Assembly: GCF_940143175.1 (NCBI RefSeq)
Contig: NZ_OW659496.1
Span: forward strand, 496,001 to 560,000
Source: Erysipelothrix amsterdamensis
GTDB lineage: Bacteria > Bacillota_I > Bacilli_A > Erysipelotrichales > Erysipelotrichaceae
Direction of reading: 5' to 3'
DNA length: 64,000 nucleotides
The position numbers were made by a program, and so were the translations under genes. This document shows positions 1-10,104 of this stretch, piece after piece. A model generated the notes under the pieces. The model was not told the origin of the DNA. It searched no databases and saw only the letters and a program-made list of their open reading frames with translations. Each line of letters opens with the position of its first letter. The stretch's first letter is position 1.

Positions 1-647
1 GAACAATAGTCTTGATATATGCCACCCATGTCAATCAGTACTACATCGTCTTCGCGTAAGGTGCGACTTGATGGAACACCGTGGGGATCGGCAATGTTTT
101 CAGTAAACAGTACGATGGGTTCAAAACTTACCCCCGTTAACGGTGTTGTGCTTTGCTTTTCGCGAACAATTTCAGCGAGTTCAATTTCAGTCATACCAAC
201 TTTAAGCAAAGATTCCATTTCAAGCATAATGCGATCATTATGATGCGATGCTTCGATTAATGTTGATATTTCGAAATCATCTTTAAGGGTACGAATTTGT
301 TCAAGGTAAGGCGAACCATTTACAACCGTGTATCCTTTATTAATAAAAGGGATTAAAAAGCGGGAAGCCCAATTCCCATCGACTGCAATATTTTTGTGGG
401 TGAGATAATTTTCGATGAGCGATGTTGTATCGTCACCATCTTCATAGACAATTGTTTTTATATCTTTCGGTGCTTCAAAAAGTTTGTTTAAAAACAAAAT
501 GGGTTCATGGTCTTTTCCGACCAAGAGTGCAATCATGCGCTCACCAACGTCAAAACGATGTCCAGTATAGTAAAAAATCATCATTTTATCTGAGATGATC
601 AGTTGTGATTCCTGCATTAGATTTGTTAGTTTATCGATTCTTTTCAT
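1..647 (-). CDS. M24-family (Xaa-Pro aminopeptidase-like) peptidase, N-terminal part
   Basis: The first 215 codons of a minus-strand gene lie here; the C-terminus is beyond the window edge. The first ~115 residues look like a creatinase/prolidase N-terminal domain (MIALLVGKDHEPILFLNK, then a VDGNWASRF stretch). The start of the pita-bread catalytic domain follows, with LLKVGMTEIELAEIV, then GVSFEPIVLF and VLIDMGG. The IDMGG segment precedes the metal-binding Asp of M24 enzymes, which should lie just past the edge. The family removes N-terminal residues before proline using two metal ions in the cytoplasm. The ATG at 647 is preceded by AAGGAG at 7-nt spacing. Whether it is an aminopeptidase or a dipeptidase cannot be settled without the rest. 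Confidence 0.8.
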   Translation of the reverse strand, partial: MKRIDKLTNLMQESQLIISDKMMIFYYTGHRFDVGERMIALLVGKDHEPILFLNKLFEAPKDIKTIVYEDGDDTTSLIENYLTHKNIAVDGNWASRFLIPFINKGYTVVNGSPYLEQIRTLKDDFEISTLIEASHHNDRIMLEMESLLKVGMTEIELAEIVREKQSTTPLTGVSFEPIVLFTENIADPHGVPSSRTLREDDVVLIDMGGIYQDYC

Positions 648-666
648 AGTGTTACTCCTTTTCATC

Positions 667-696
667 ATTATACGCTTGGTATTAAGGCAAATGCAA
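667..696 (-). promoter_or_regulatory. Promoter of the M24 peptidase gene
   Basis: On the minus strand TTGCAT (691-696) and TATAAT (667-672) are separated by 18 nt and lie about 20 nt upstream of the peptidase start codon. This fits a sigma-A promoter with a very short leader. Confidence 0.55.
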
Positions 697-741
697 TGTA
701 CATATAAGTATGTTAGAATATGAAAGAAAGGATGATACTCT

Positions 742-1098
742 ATGAAACAAGGACATGAATCACAAGTTATTATCGTAAATCGTAATCCTTACGATTCCAG
801 TATTCAAATTGTCATACCGCCGTTTCGTCCGATAAATCTTTTTGAAATTGAAGATAATTTTGAAGAAGTTAAACTAGAAATCGAAACAAAAATTATGAAC
901 CAAGAGGTTGCTGAACGTATTGTTCTATTCGTTTCTGCTTTCAAAGAATCGATGGAAGAAGGGGATGTCTTACCGATTGTTGAGTATTTTATTTCAAGTG
1001 ATATTGAGAATATGGATCCTGATGAATTAAAGATGATCTTTGATGCAGTTAAGGAATTTATCACTTTGGTTAATGATGAGAATCGTTTAATGCATTAG
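742..1098 (+). CDS. Hypothetical acidic cytoplasmic protein, 118 aa
   Basis: I do not recognise this family. The protein is acidic, predicted mainly helical after an N-terminal beta-like stretch (QVIIVNRNPYDSSIQIVIPP), and has no signal peptide, membrane segment or cysteine. AAAGGA lies 10 nt before the ATG. It is transcribed away from the M24 peptidase gene. Its TAG stop falls at the outer end of a long inverted repeat surrounding the adjacent insertion element, so its 3' end may have been reshaped by the element. No function is proposed. Confidence 0.6.
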   Translation: MKQGHESQVIIVNRNPYDSSIQIVIPPFRPINLFEIEDNFEEVKLEIETKIMNQEVAERIVLFVSAFKESMEEGDVLPIVEYFISSDIENMDPDELKMIFDAVKEFITLVNDENRLMH

Positions 1099-1146
1099 AA
1101 AATCTCCTGCGATACTAGTACCTGTCAAGTTGACACTAAATAAAAA
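1094..1146 (+). repeat. Left arm of a 53-bp inverted repeat at the IS ends
   Basis: This pairs with 2299-2351 in inverted orientation with 46 of 53 positions identical. The inner 28 bp are the IS terminal repeat. The outer 25 bp extend to the stop codon of the upstream gene. Confidence 0.8.
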
Positions 1147-2011
1147 GTAGATTTATATTTGATAGGACTAAGATATCCAAGGTCTTTCTGGATACGTTCG
1201 GTATTATACCAATGAACGTATCCTTTTATTTTTGTTTTTGCTTCTTGTTTTGTTAATTTCCCATCGATTCTAATACATTCTTCCTTTAGTTGGGAAAACC
1301 AATTTTCTATTGGACTGTTTTGCCAGCAATGTCCAGGTTTCGACATACTCCTTATATACCCATGTTTTTCCAATTTATCAATATAGTACCCTGAATAGTA
1401 AAGAGAGCCTTGATCCGAATTGATCATTGCAATGTTAGAACTAGCCTTAGGAAGCCTCTTCATCGTATCTTTTTAATAATTCAATGTTATTTTTTGTAGA
1501 GAGAATATGCTATAATTTCATTATTAAAGAGATCTTTAATAGCAGATAGATACAGTAATCCGTCTGAACATTGAATGTAACTGACATCGGTTGAAAGCTT
1601 TTCTAGGGGTTTCGTTGATGTGAAGTCTTCATTCATTAGGTAAGGAGCCATTTTTCGATGGCTCTTTTCTTTTCTCAATTTTTCGAAAAACGGACGTCTT
1701 ACTCTAACTTTGGTTTTGATATTCAGTTCGTTTTTGTATCGCCTTATAAGTTTATGGTTCAAGACAACGCCATGCACTTGCTCGATATGGTACTTTAAAC
1801 GCATTGTTCCATATACTCCGTTTAATCTATTATGTTCACCTAATATAATATCAGCTGTCGCAGAATTAAAATTATTCATAACGGGTTTCCCGTTTTTTAA
1901 CCACTTATAATAACTTTGCCTTACAATTTGCAATACATCACACAGTCTTGAAACAGGGTACTCTTTTTTAAGAATATCTATAATCTGATATTTTTCTATT
2001 CGTGTTGCATT
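1125..2011 (-). pseudogene. IS3-family orfB transposase (DDE), frameshifted
   Basis: Conceptual translation gives an rve integrase core: TDVSYIQ (first Asp), INSDQGSLY (second Asp) and SPIENWF (catalytic Glu). The reading is broken twice. After SLYKK a run of six A needs one fewer base to continue as NNIELLKRYDEEAS. Then near 1450 one extra base shifts the frame again before KASSNIAMINSDQG. Both look like single-base insertions. The start region overlaps the end of orfA in the -1 frame, with an A5 run at 2010-2014 (minus strand) as a plausible slippage site for an OrfAB fusion. Confidence 0.85.
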
Positions 2012-2253
2012 TTTCGGATTTTCATGAGTAGAGTATAAGTCTTTTTAATAATTTCTATGTCCTCTACTTCTCCAGGTTTCTTTCCGCGTCTATCTAAATG
2101 TAGTGTTCCCTCCATAAGTTTTCTTTTCCAGTTTGCGATTGTGCCAGTGCGAACATTATATTTCTCACTGACACTTCTACATGATTTACCACTCAAAATC
2201 TCTTGTACAATCATTAACTTATCTTCATACGATCTTATCGTTTGTTTGCCCAT
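1996..2253 (-). CDS. IS3-family orfA, helix-turn-helix transposase subunit
   Basis: 85 aa. YEDKLMIVQEILSGKSCRSVSEKYNV followed by TGTIANWKRKL is the HTH of IS150-type OrfA proteins, which bind the element ends. The C-terminal half is basic and helical. GGAGG precedes the ATG at 2253. This frame is intact, but its partner orfB is broken, so alone it could only act as a repressor or be inert. Confidence 0.8.
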   Translation of the reverse strand: MGKQTIRSYEDKLMIVQEILSGKSCRSVSEKYNVRTGTIANWKRKLMEGTLHLDRRGKKPGEVEDIEIIKKTYTLLMKIRKMQHE

Positions 2254-2298
2254 AAAAAAATACCTCCAAAATTTAACTAAATATTAACACGATAGTGT

Positions 2299-2351
2299 TT
2301 TTTATTTAGTGTCAACTTTAAAGGTATTATAATCGCGGGAGATTTTTTAAT
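2299..2351 (-). repeat. Right arm of a 53-bp inverted repeat at the IS ends
   Basis: Inverted partner of 1094-1146. The outer 25 bp encode the last codons and the stop of the neighbouring histidine phosphatase gene (ending LKNLPRL). The left copy read the same way gives LENLLRY and then a stop. Confidence 0.8.
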
Positions 2352-2956
2352 TGGTAATGCGACGTATCATTACGATAAATTAAATGAGTTCCGTCTTCAT
2401 CAAGAACGATTTTAGTGAGACTAGTTGAATCAAAATCTTCTTGGGTTATAATGGATGTCAAATTATGGTTCATAAAATAATTCGTTAATACTTTAAGTGT
2501 TATACGATGGGATACAAGTGCGATTGTTTTGCCGACATATTGAGTTGTCAGGGTTTTGACCACTGGAACGATGCGATTGTGTACATCTTCAAATCGCTCG
2601 CCAGGACCAACGGGTGTGTATCGTAGCGGATCGTTAAAAAAAGCATGCCATTGATCCGAATACTGTTTTTTAACATCTTGATGCACCTGTCCTTCCCAAA
2701 CGCCCATTTCAATCTCTCGAATGCCTGGTTCTAATCGAATTGGTGTTTGTGGAAATACGAGTGACGCGGTTTCTTGTGCACGTTCACTGGTACTCACGAT
2801 GACTTCATCAAAGTCTATCGATTCTAAACGTTTTTGAAGAAACATTGCTTGCTGTTTTCCTTCAGCCGTTAAAGGTGAATTTTTTGATCCTTGCATTCGA
2901 TGTTCTTGATTCCATAAAGTTTTTCCATGGCGAATAAGATAAATTGTTGTTTTCAT
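2327..2956 (-). CDS. Histidine phosphatase family protein (phosphoglycerate mutase-like)
   Basis: 209 aa with the catalytic LIRHGKTLWN near the N-terminus (His accepts the phosphate), E-x-G-x-W at about 85-90 and the second catalytic His in ALVSHR near 150. This is the branch that includes broad phosphatases and cobalamin/sugar phosphatases, and substrate cannot be read from sequence. I chose the ATG at 2956 because AAGGAG sits 5 nt upstream; an in-frame ATG eight codons earlier has no Shine-Dalgarno. The last eight codons lie inside the outer part of the IS inverted repeat, so the native C-terminus may have been replaced or extended. Confidence 0.8.
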   Translation of the reverse strand: MKTTIYLIRHGKTLWNQEHRMQGSKNSPLTAEGKQQAMFLQKRLESIDFDEVIVSTSERAQETASLVFPQTPIRLEPGIREIEMGVWEGQVHQDVKKQYSDQWHAFFNDPLRYTPVGPGERFEDVHNRIVPVVKTLTTQYVGKTIALVSHRITLKVLTNYFMNHNLTSIITQEDFDSTSLTKIVLDEDGTHLIYRNDTSHYQLKNLPRL

Positions 2957-2980
2957 AATAACTCCTTGATTACAATTCAT

Positions 2981-3001
2981 AAAAAAAGCACATAAGTGCT
3001 A
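2981..3001 (-). terminator. Rho-independent terminator of the DUF2721 gene
   Basis: On the minus strand AGCAC-TTAT-GTGCT is followed by seven T. The hairpin begins at the stop codon. Confidence 0.7.
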
Positions 3002-3418
3002 ATTGTTTTCGTTTTTATTTTTAATATCTTGTAATTGAATGGTAAGAGCTTCGATCGATATTGAAAGTTCTTTGAGTAGATAAACTAAAGAAATTACGAG
3101 AAGCACTAAACTCAGCGCAAATATTATATGAGAAAACGTAACCATTGCTTCGTTATATTGTGCAAAAAGGGTTAGGAGCATACTGAGTACCGCTCCAATA
3201 AAACTCATGGCTCCGAGAACTTGCATTGACTTAATATATTTCATACGTTTTTGGAGGTTTATAATTTGTGCGAGAATCTGTTTATTCGGAGAATCTTGAT
3301 GTTTTTCGTAGAGGTCTCGAATAAGTCCTGCAAGTACCACAAAGCGATTTGTATATGCCAGCATAAGTAGCGAAATTGCGGGAAAAATCATTGCGGGTGT
3401 TTGTAATGTGAATTCCAT
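2999..3418 (-). CDS. DUF2721 family membrane protein
   Basis: 139 aa resembling DUF2721: an N-terminal hydrophobic helix (~8-30, TPAMIFPAISLLMLAYTNRF), a polar helical loop with basic and acidic residues (~34-62), then two adjacent membrane helices (~65-88 and ~93-117) and a charged C-terminal tail. The function of the family is unknown. AAGGAG lies 7 nt before the ATG. It sits just upstream of the histidine phosphatase on the same strand, but a terminator separates them. Confidence 0.7.
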   Translation of the reverse strand: MEFTLQTPAMIFPAISLLMLAYTNRFVVLAGLIRDLYEKHQDSPNKQILAQIINLQKRMKYIKSMQVLGAMSFIGAVLSMLLTLFAQYNEAMVTFSHIIFALSLVLLVISLVYLLKELSISIEALTIQLQDIKNKNENN

Positions 3419-3551
3419 AATTTAATCTCCTTTTTAGTTGTCAAAACGATAACGAAGTGAATGTGAAATATAAATTCACTTTAGTTGAATTATATCGCAA
3501 TGGTCTTTAAAATGAAAGTGGATGTGGGAGATAGAGAGTGAGGTAACAAGT

Positions 3552-4538
3552 ATGAGATACTTAAAAAATCCATCAACAAATCCTTATTTTAATTTAGCAC
3601 TTGATGAATATGCGATGAAGCATATCAATTGTGAGGAGGATTTTTTCTTTCTATGGCAGAATGAGCCAGCGGTAATTATTGGTAAAAATCAGAATACCGT
3701 AGAAGAAATTAATCAAAAATTTATTGATGATAACAAAATTAAGGTTGCCCGTCGCGTTTCAGGCGGTGGCGCAGTATATCATGATTTTGGAAATCTTAAT
3801 TTTACATTTGTGATTAATGTGGATGACCCAGGAAAAGTCAATTATAAGAAGTATGTTCAACCAATTATTGATGCGCTCGCAAGTATGGGTATCAATGCTG
3901 AGGCGTCGGGACGTAATGATATTTTAATTGATGGCCTTAAGATTTCAGGAAATGCGCAACGAATGGCAAATGGCAAGTTAATGCACCATGGTACTTTGTT
4001 GTTTGATGTTAATATTGAGGATATGGTTCAAGCGTTAAATGTTGATCCTGATAAAATTACATCAAAAGGTGTGAAATCAGTACGATCACGTGTAACCAAT
4101 ATTAAGGAACATTTACCTGAAGGGACAGATCTTAAAACCTTCTGGGATGAGTTACAATACTTTTTATCAAATAAGGGGCAAGATGCGGAAATTATTCTCG
4201 CACCTGAAGAAATTGCGAAAATCGAATATGAAGCAATCAATCGATTTGGCACATGGGATTGGATTTACGGTGCTTCCCCTGAGTTCAACCTAAAGAACAG
4301 TAAGCGATTTGCAGGCGGACGCGTTGAGGTCTTGATGGATGTAAGCGAAGGCCACATTGATAACGTTCGTTTTATTGGAGATTACCTAGGTTTAGAAGAT
4401 GTTGCGGATGTTGAAGGACGCCTCCAAGGAACGCGTTTTAAACAAAGTGATGTCGATGCCGTACTTTCAGAAATGGATTTACGAAAATACTTTGGTATTA
4501 TCACAAAAGAGGAATTATTAGAGTTGATGTTTGATTAG
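3552..4538 (+). CDS. lplA: Lipoate-protein ligase A
   Basis: 328 aa. The enzyme activates free lipoate with ATP and transfers it to lipoyl-domain lysines. Family marks are YFNLALDEY near the N-terminus, the lipoate-binding RRVSGGGAVYHD, and GLKISGNAQR with the conserved Lys. The C-terminal accessory domain (~250-328) is present as in Gram-positive LplA. The start at 3552 matches where the family normally begins (RYLKNPSTNPYFN) and has GAGGT upstream; an in-frame ATG at 3522 would add ten unusual residues. The gene directly precedes the pyruvate dehydrogenase operon, whose PdhC carries two lipoyl domains, so PDH is its obvious client. Confidence 0.95.
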   Translation: MRYLKNPSTNPYFNLALDEYAMKHINCEEDFFFLWQNEPAVIIGKNQNTVEEINQKFIDDNKIKVARRVSGGGAVYHDFGNLNFTFVINVDDPGKVNYKKYVQPIIDALASMGINAEASGRNDILIDGLKISGNAQRMANGKLMHHGTLLFDVNIEDMVQALNVDPDKITSKGVKSVRSRVTNIKEHLPEGTDLKTFWDELQYFLSNKGQDAEIILAPEEIAKIEYEAINRFGTWDWIYGASPEFNLKNSKRFAGGRVEVLMDVSEGHIDNVRFIGDYLGLEDVADVEGRLQGTRFKQSDVDAVLSEMDLRKYFGIITKEELLELMFD

Positions 4539-4581
4539 TTTCAAACAACACTATGAATTTTGCTCGAAAGTAGCAATATCG

Positions 4582-4610
4582 TTGAATGAAATGCGCTTAC
4601 GTGTTACATT
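4582..4610 (+). promoter_or_regulatory. Candidate promoter of the pdh operon
   Basis: TTGAAT (4582-4587) and TACATT (4605-4610) are separated by 17 nt. They lie in the 126-nt gap between lplA and pdhA, about 55 nt before the pdhA start. Confidence 0.4.
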
Positions 4611-4646
4611 TAAACTGTAATTAGGCATTACCACTTAATGACCTAA

Positions 4647-5794
<1,148 letters not shown>

Positions 5795-5795
<1 letters not shown>

Positions 5796-6775
5796 TGGCA
5801 CAACTAACAATGATTCAAGCCATTACTGAAGCGCTTGATATTGCCCTTGAACGTGACGAAAATACGTTGATTTTCGGTGAAGACGTTGGGAAAAACGGTG
5901 GAGTATTCCGTGCAACTGACGGACTTCAAGAAAAACACGGTGAAGACCGCGTATTTGATACACCATTAGCTGAATCAGGTATTGGTGGATTAGCAATCGG
6001 ATTGGCATTAGAAAAATACCGTCCAATTCCTGAAATCCAATTCTTCGGATTTGTATTCGAAGTTATGGACTCAGTTGTAGCACAAATGGCACGTACACGT
6101 TACCGTTTAGGAAATACACGTAACATGCCAATTACAATTCGTTCACCATTCGGTGGTGGTGTTCATACCCCTGAACTCCATTCAGATAACTTAGAAGGTT
6201 TAATGGCACAATCACCTGGAATTAAAGTGGTTATCCCATCAAATCCATATGATGCAAAAGGTTTACTTTTAGCTTCTATTGAAGATAACGATCCAGTTGT
6301 TTTCTTAGAACACATGAAATTATACCGTTCATTCCGTGATGAAGTTCCAGAAGGATACTATACAGTACCATTAGGAAAAGCAAATGTTGTAAAAGAAGGT
6401 AATGATGTAACAATTATTACTTATGGAGCAATGGTTCGTGAATCCATTAAAGCTGTTGAAACATTAGCAGCAGAAGGAATTTCTGCAGAAGTAATCGACT
6501 TACGTACAGTTTCACCAATTGATTTAGATACAATTATTGAATCTGTAACGAAAACAGGACGTTTAGTTGTTGTACAAGAAGCACAACGTCAAGCCGGAGT
6601 AGGGGCTCATGTTATGTCAGAAATCGCAGAACGCGCAATTCTTACATTAAAAGCACCTGTAGGTCGTGTTGCAGCACCAGATACAATTTTCCCATTTGGT
6701 TTAGCTGAAAACGATTGGTTACCAAACGAAGAAGACATCACAAATAAAGTACGTGAAATTGTTAACTTTGATTAA
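5795..6775 (+). CDS. pdhB: Pyruvate dehydrogenase E1 component, beta subunit
   Basis: 326 aa, normal for the family. It supplies the pyrimidine-domain half of the E1 active site and the C-terminal transketolase domain that docks on E2. Motifs include the catalytic-site [14 protein letters not shown] near 27-40, the [11 protein letters not shown] stretch, [17 protein letters not shown]-like substrate-site residues and the C-terminal [15 protein letters not shown] overlaps the pdhA TAA by one base; GGAGG lies upstream within pdhA. Second gene of the pdhABCD operon. Confidence 0.95.
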
Positions 6776-6795
6776 TTTAGGAGGCGAAGTGCATA

Positions 6796-8376
6796 ATGTC
6801 ATTTATATTTAAAATGCCTGACGTAGGTGAAGGAATTGCTGAAGGAGAAATCGTTAGTTGGTTCGTTAAAGAAGGCGACACAATTAAAGAAGATGAACCT
6901 CTATTAGAAGTTCAAAACGATAAACTTGTTCAAGAAATTCCATCCCCAGTAGCAGGAACAATTACAAAAATTATGGTCGCACCAGGAACTGTAGCAACAG
7001 TTGGTGACGATCTCGTAGAAATCGTAGCAGAAGGCGCAGTTGCATCTGCACCTGCTAAAGAAGAAACAGCAGCACCTGCACCCGCAGCAGCTGCAGGATC
7101 ATTTGTATTCAATATGCCAGATGTTGGTGAAGGTATCGCTGAAGGTGAAATTGTACAATGGTTTGTAAAAGTTGGTGATGACATTCAAGAAGATGCACCA
7201 CTATTAGAAGTTCAAAACGATAAGCTTGTTCAAGAAATCCCATCCCCAGTATCAGGTAAAGTCATGAATATCATGATTGAATCCGGTACAGTGGCAACAG
7301 TTGGACAACCACTTGTTGAATTTGCAGCAGAAGGACATGCTCCAGCAGCAGCTCCTGCGCAAGCAGCACCCGTTGCAGCAGCAAGCCAACAAGCTTCAGG
7401 AAATGGCGAAACTTTCGCACAGAATAAAATTGCTGGACGCGTTCTCGCAATGCCATCAATTCGTCAATTTGCACGTGAAAATAACATTGATTTAACACTT
7501 GTTACAGCAACAGGTAAACACGGTCATATCCGTAAATCAGATGTTGAAGCATTTATCGCAGGCGGCGCAACTGCACCAGTAGTTGAAGCACCAGTAGTTG
7601 AAGCAACAACATCCGTTGAAGCAGCACCAGTAGCAAAACCAGCAGCGAAACCAGCTCCAGTTGTTGTTACAGGATCTACGACACGTGAAAAAATGACTCC
7701 AACACGTAAAGCAATTTCAAAAGCTATGGTTACAAGTAAAGCAACAGCACCACACGTTACATTATTTGACGAAGTTGATGTTACAGAACTTGTAAATCAC
7801 CGTAAGAAATTTAAAGAAATTGCAGCAGCACAAGATGTTAAATTAACATTCTTACCTTATATTGTTAAGGCATTAACTGCAGTAGTACGTAAATATCCAA
7901 TCTTAAATTCAAGTGTTGATGATTCAACACAAGAAATTGTTTACAAAAACTTCATTAACATTGGTTTTGCAGCAGATACACCTCACGGTTTATATGTTCC
8001 AAATATCAAAAATGCTGATTCAAAAGGAATCTTTACAGTTGCTAAAGAAATCTCAACATTGGCAGCCGCAGCAAATGATAATACATTAGCTGGAGCAGAT
8101 ATGCGCGATGGTTCAATTACAATTAGTAATATTGGATCAGCACGTGGACTCTGGTTTACACCAATCATCAACTACCCAGAAGTAGCGATTTTAGGTGTAG
8201 GACGTATTGATAAGAAACCAGTTGTTTTAGCAGATGGAACAATCGGCGTTGGAAATATGTTAGCATTATCATTAAGCTTCGACCACCGTATTATCGATGG
8301 TGCCCTAGCACAAAATGCCATGAACGAACTCAAGAGATTGTTAAACAATCCTGAGCTTCTATTAATGGAATCTTAA
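6796..8376 (+). CDS. pdhC: Pyruvate dehydrogenase E2, dihydrolipoamide acetyltransferase with two lipoyl domains
   Basis: 526 aa core of the PDH complex. Two lipoyl domains (~1-77 and ~101-177) carry the lipoylation lysine in identical NDKLVQEIPSP segments (Lys43 and Lys143), joined by Ala/Pro-rich flexible linkers. A peripheral-subunit-binding domain (~212-254, AMPSIRQFARENNI...GHIRKSDVEAFI) follows. The catalytic acetyltransferase domain starts near 300 and ends with FDHRIIDG (His497, Asp501). The two lipoyl segments are also very similar as DNA, offset by exactly 300 bp, which suggests recent duplication or gene conversion. AGGAGG lies 8 nt upstream; the 20-nt gap to pdhB fits one operon. 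Confidence 0.96.
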   Translation: MSFIFKMPDVGEGIAEGEIVSWFVKEGDTIKEDEPLLEVQNDKLVQEIPSPVAGTITKIMVAPGTVATVGDDLVEIVAEGAVASAPAKEETAAPAPAAAAGSFVFNMPDVGEGIAEGEIVQWFVKVGDDIQEDAPLLEVQNDKLVQEIPSPVSGKVMNIMIESGTVATVGQPLVEFAAEGHAPAAAPAQAAPVAAASQQASGNGETFAQNKIAGRVLAMPSIRQFARENNIDLTLVTATGKHGHIRKSDVEAFIAGGATAPVVEAPVVEATTSVEAAPVAKPAAKPAPVVVTGSTTREKMTPTRKAISKAMVTSKATAPHVTLFDEVDVTELVNHRKKFKEIAAAQDVKLTFLPYIVKALTAVVRKYPILNSSVDDSTQEIVYKNFINIGFAADTPHGLYVPNIKNADSKGIFTVAKEISTLAAAANDNTLAGADMRDGSITISNIGSARGLWFTPIINYPEVAILGVGRIDKKPVVLADGTIGVGNMLALSLSFDHRIIDGALAQNAMNELKRLLNNPELLLMES

Positions 8377-8395
8377 TTGGAAGGTGGAATAGTAC

Positions 8396-9802
8396 ATGGT
8401 AGTAGGAGATTTAGCTCTTGAATTAGATACAATTGTTATTGGTTCAGGTCCTGGTGGATATGTTGCAGCAATTCGTGCAGCTCAATTAGGTCAAAAGGTA
8501 GCAATTATTGAAAAAGACAATATTGGTGGCGTTTGCCTTAACGTTGGATGTATTCCATCAAAAGCGTTAATTAATGCAGGTCATCGATACCAAGAATCAA
8601 TGAATTCAGAAACATTCGGTGTTACAGCTGAAAATGTTAAAATTGACTTCACAAAAACACAAGCATGGAAAGATGAGCAAGTTGTTAATAAACTTACATC
8701 TGGAATTGCAATGTTATTAAAGAAAAATAAAGTTGAAATCATTCGTGGTACAGCATTCTTTAATGACACACATCAATTACGTGTTGTAAATGATGAGTCA
8801 GCTCAATCATATACATTCAAACACTGTGTAATTGCAACTGGTAGCCGTCCAATCGAAATCAAAGGTTTCAAATTTGGAAAACGCATCATTGACTCAACAG
8901 GTGGATTAAAATTAAAAGAAATTCCTAAGAAACTTGTTGTTATCGGTGGAGGATATATTGGTTCAGAATTAGCAGGTGTTTATGCTAACTTAGGATCAGA
9001 AATTACAATCCTTGAAGGCGCTCCTTCAATCTTACCTCAATTCGATAAAGACATGATTAAACTTGTTGAAAACGAATTTAAGAAAAAAGACGTTACAATC
9101 GTAAACAACGCGATGGCTAAAGATGCTAAAGAAACAAAAGATGGTGTTGTCGTTACTTATGAAGTAGATGGCAAACCAGCAACAATCGAAGCAGATTACG
9201 TTATGGTTACTGTTGGACGTCGTCCTAACACGGATGATCTTGGTTTACAAGTAGCCGGTGTTGAGACAAACGAACGTGGTCTTATCACTGTAGATAAACA
9301 AGGACGCACAAGCCAAAAACATATTTTTGCAATTGGTGATGTTACTCCAGGTTTAGCATTAGCACACAAAGCTTCATACGAAGCAAAAGTTGCTGCTGAA
9401 GCAATCTCAGGCCAACCTTCAGAAATCGACTATGTTGCAATCCCAGCGGTATGTTTCACAGACCCTGAACTAGCAACTGTTGGATTAACTGAAAAAGAAG
9501 CTAAAGACCAAGGATTAACAGTTAAAGTATCAAAATTCCCATTTGGTGCAAACGGTCGTGCACTTTCACTTAATGCAGGTGAAGGGTTCGTAAGACTTGT
9601 ATCAGAAAAAGACACAGGATTACTACTTGGTGGACAAGTAGCCGGTGTTGGAGCAAGTGATATTATTGCTGAAATCGGATTAGCTGTTGAAGCACGCATG
9701 AATGTTGAAGATCTTTCATTAACAATCCATGCTCACCCAACACTATCAGAAACAGTTATGGATGCATCTGAAATTTCACTCGGATTGCCAATTCATATTT
9801 AA
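8396..9802 (+). CDS. pdhD: Dihydrolipoamide dehydrogenase (E3)
   Basis: 468 aa flavoprotein that reoxidises dihydrolipoamide on PdhC with NAD+. FAD-binding [10 protein letters not shown] at ~17-26, redox-active disulfide [11 protein letters not shown] (Cys47, Cys52), NAD-binding [10 protein letters not shown] at ~185-194, second FAD motif AIGDVTPG and the C-terminal catalytic HAHPTLSE. There is no N-terminal lipoyl domain, unlike some Gram-positive E3 proteins. Last gene of the operon, 19 nt after pdhC, and followed by a strong terminator. Confidence 0.96.
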   Translation: MVVGDLALELDTIVIGSGPGGYVAAIRAAQLGQKVAIIEKDNIGGVCLNVGCIPSKALINAGHRYQESMNSETFGVTAENVKIDFTKTQAWKDEQVVNKLTSGIAMLLKKNKVEIIRGTAFFNDTHQLRVVNDESAQSYTFKHCVIATGSRPIEIKGFKFGKRIIDSTGGLKLKEIPKKLVVIGGGYIGSELAGVYANLGSEITILEGAPSILPQFDKDMIKLVENEFKKKDVTIVNNAMAKDAKETKDGVVVTYEVDGKPATIEADYVMVTVGRRPNTDDLGLQVAGVETNERGLITVDKQGRTSQKHIFAIGDVTPGLALAHKASYEAKVAAEAISGQPSEIDYVAIPAVCFTDPELATVGLTEKEAKDQGLTVKVSKFPFGANGRALSLNAGEGFVRLVSEKDTGLLLGGQVAGVGASDIIAEIGLAVEARMNVEDLSLTIHAHPTLSETVMDASEISLGLPIHI

Positions 9803-9812
9803 TCTATATAAT

Positions 9813-9838
9813 AAGGATGCGAAAGCATCCTTTTTTTA
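9813..9838 (+). terminator. Terminator of the pdh operon
   Basis: AAGGATGC-GAAA-GCATCCTT is followed by a T-run; GNRA-type tetraloop, 8-bp stem, 11 nt after the pdhD stop. Confidence 0.9.
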
Positions 9839-10104
9839 TTTATTTCATTTAAACCATGATAATTTTGTATTATCTTGCATAAATTTCTGAAAGTTGTTTC
9901 AAGAATACTTGCCAAATCAACGAGTTCTATGGATTTCTTGTGATATTTAACGATTTATTTTCATACGATATTTTCATCCAGCACACAATTTGTATCTTTA
10001 AACCCACTAATTAGTGGTTTATTTGCTTAAATACGCTAAATGTAAATTGTTTCATAGATTTTATGATTTATTTTCATAAAATTGATAATATACTGAAAAA
10101 TCAA
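9839..10104 (+). promoter_or_regulatory. Long AT-rich regulatory region upstream of oppA
   Basis: No gene is visible in this stretch. It holds several symmetric elements. AAATTTCTGAAAGTT at 9881-9895 differs by two bases from the published CodY consensus. An imperfect inverted repeat lies at 10001-10020 around a perfect 12-bp palindrome CACTAATTAGTG (10005-10016). A perfect 9-bp inverted repeat ATTTTATGA / TCATAAAAT lies at 10058-10082. The 14-mer GATTTATTTTCATA occurs twice (9952 and 10065). Together they suggest binding of one or more regulators to the opp promoter; which ones is not known. Confidence 0.4.

Larger units (their letters stand above)
1119..2326 (-). mobile_element. IS3-family (IS150-like) insertion sequence, decayed
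   Basis: The element has an HTH orfA and a DDE orfB on the minus strand, bounded by near-perfect 28-bp inverted repeats at 1119-1146 and 2299-2326 (26 of 28 match, with a perfect 20-bp core containing GTTGACACTAAATAAAAA). Length is about 1.2 kb, usual for the family. I found no clear target duplication. orfB carries two frameshifts, so the copy is probably immobile unless supplied with transposase in trans. Confidence 0.85.

Noticed and set aside
804-1064. Antisense open frame over the small unknown gene
   Set aside because: Low-complexity Ser/Ile-rich translation without a ribosome site; a shadow of the sense gene.
1107-2335. Target-site duplication around the insertion element
   Set aside because: No direct 3-5 bp duplication is clear at either possible boundary.
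4559-4576. TTGCT / AGCAA hairpin after lplA as terminator
   Set aside because: Five-base stem with no T-run; too weak to call.
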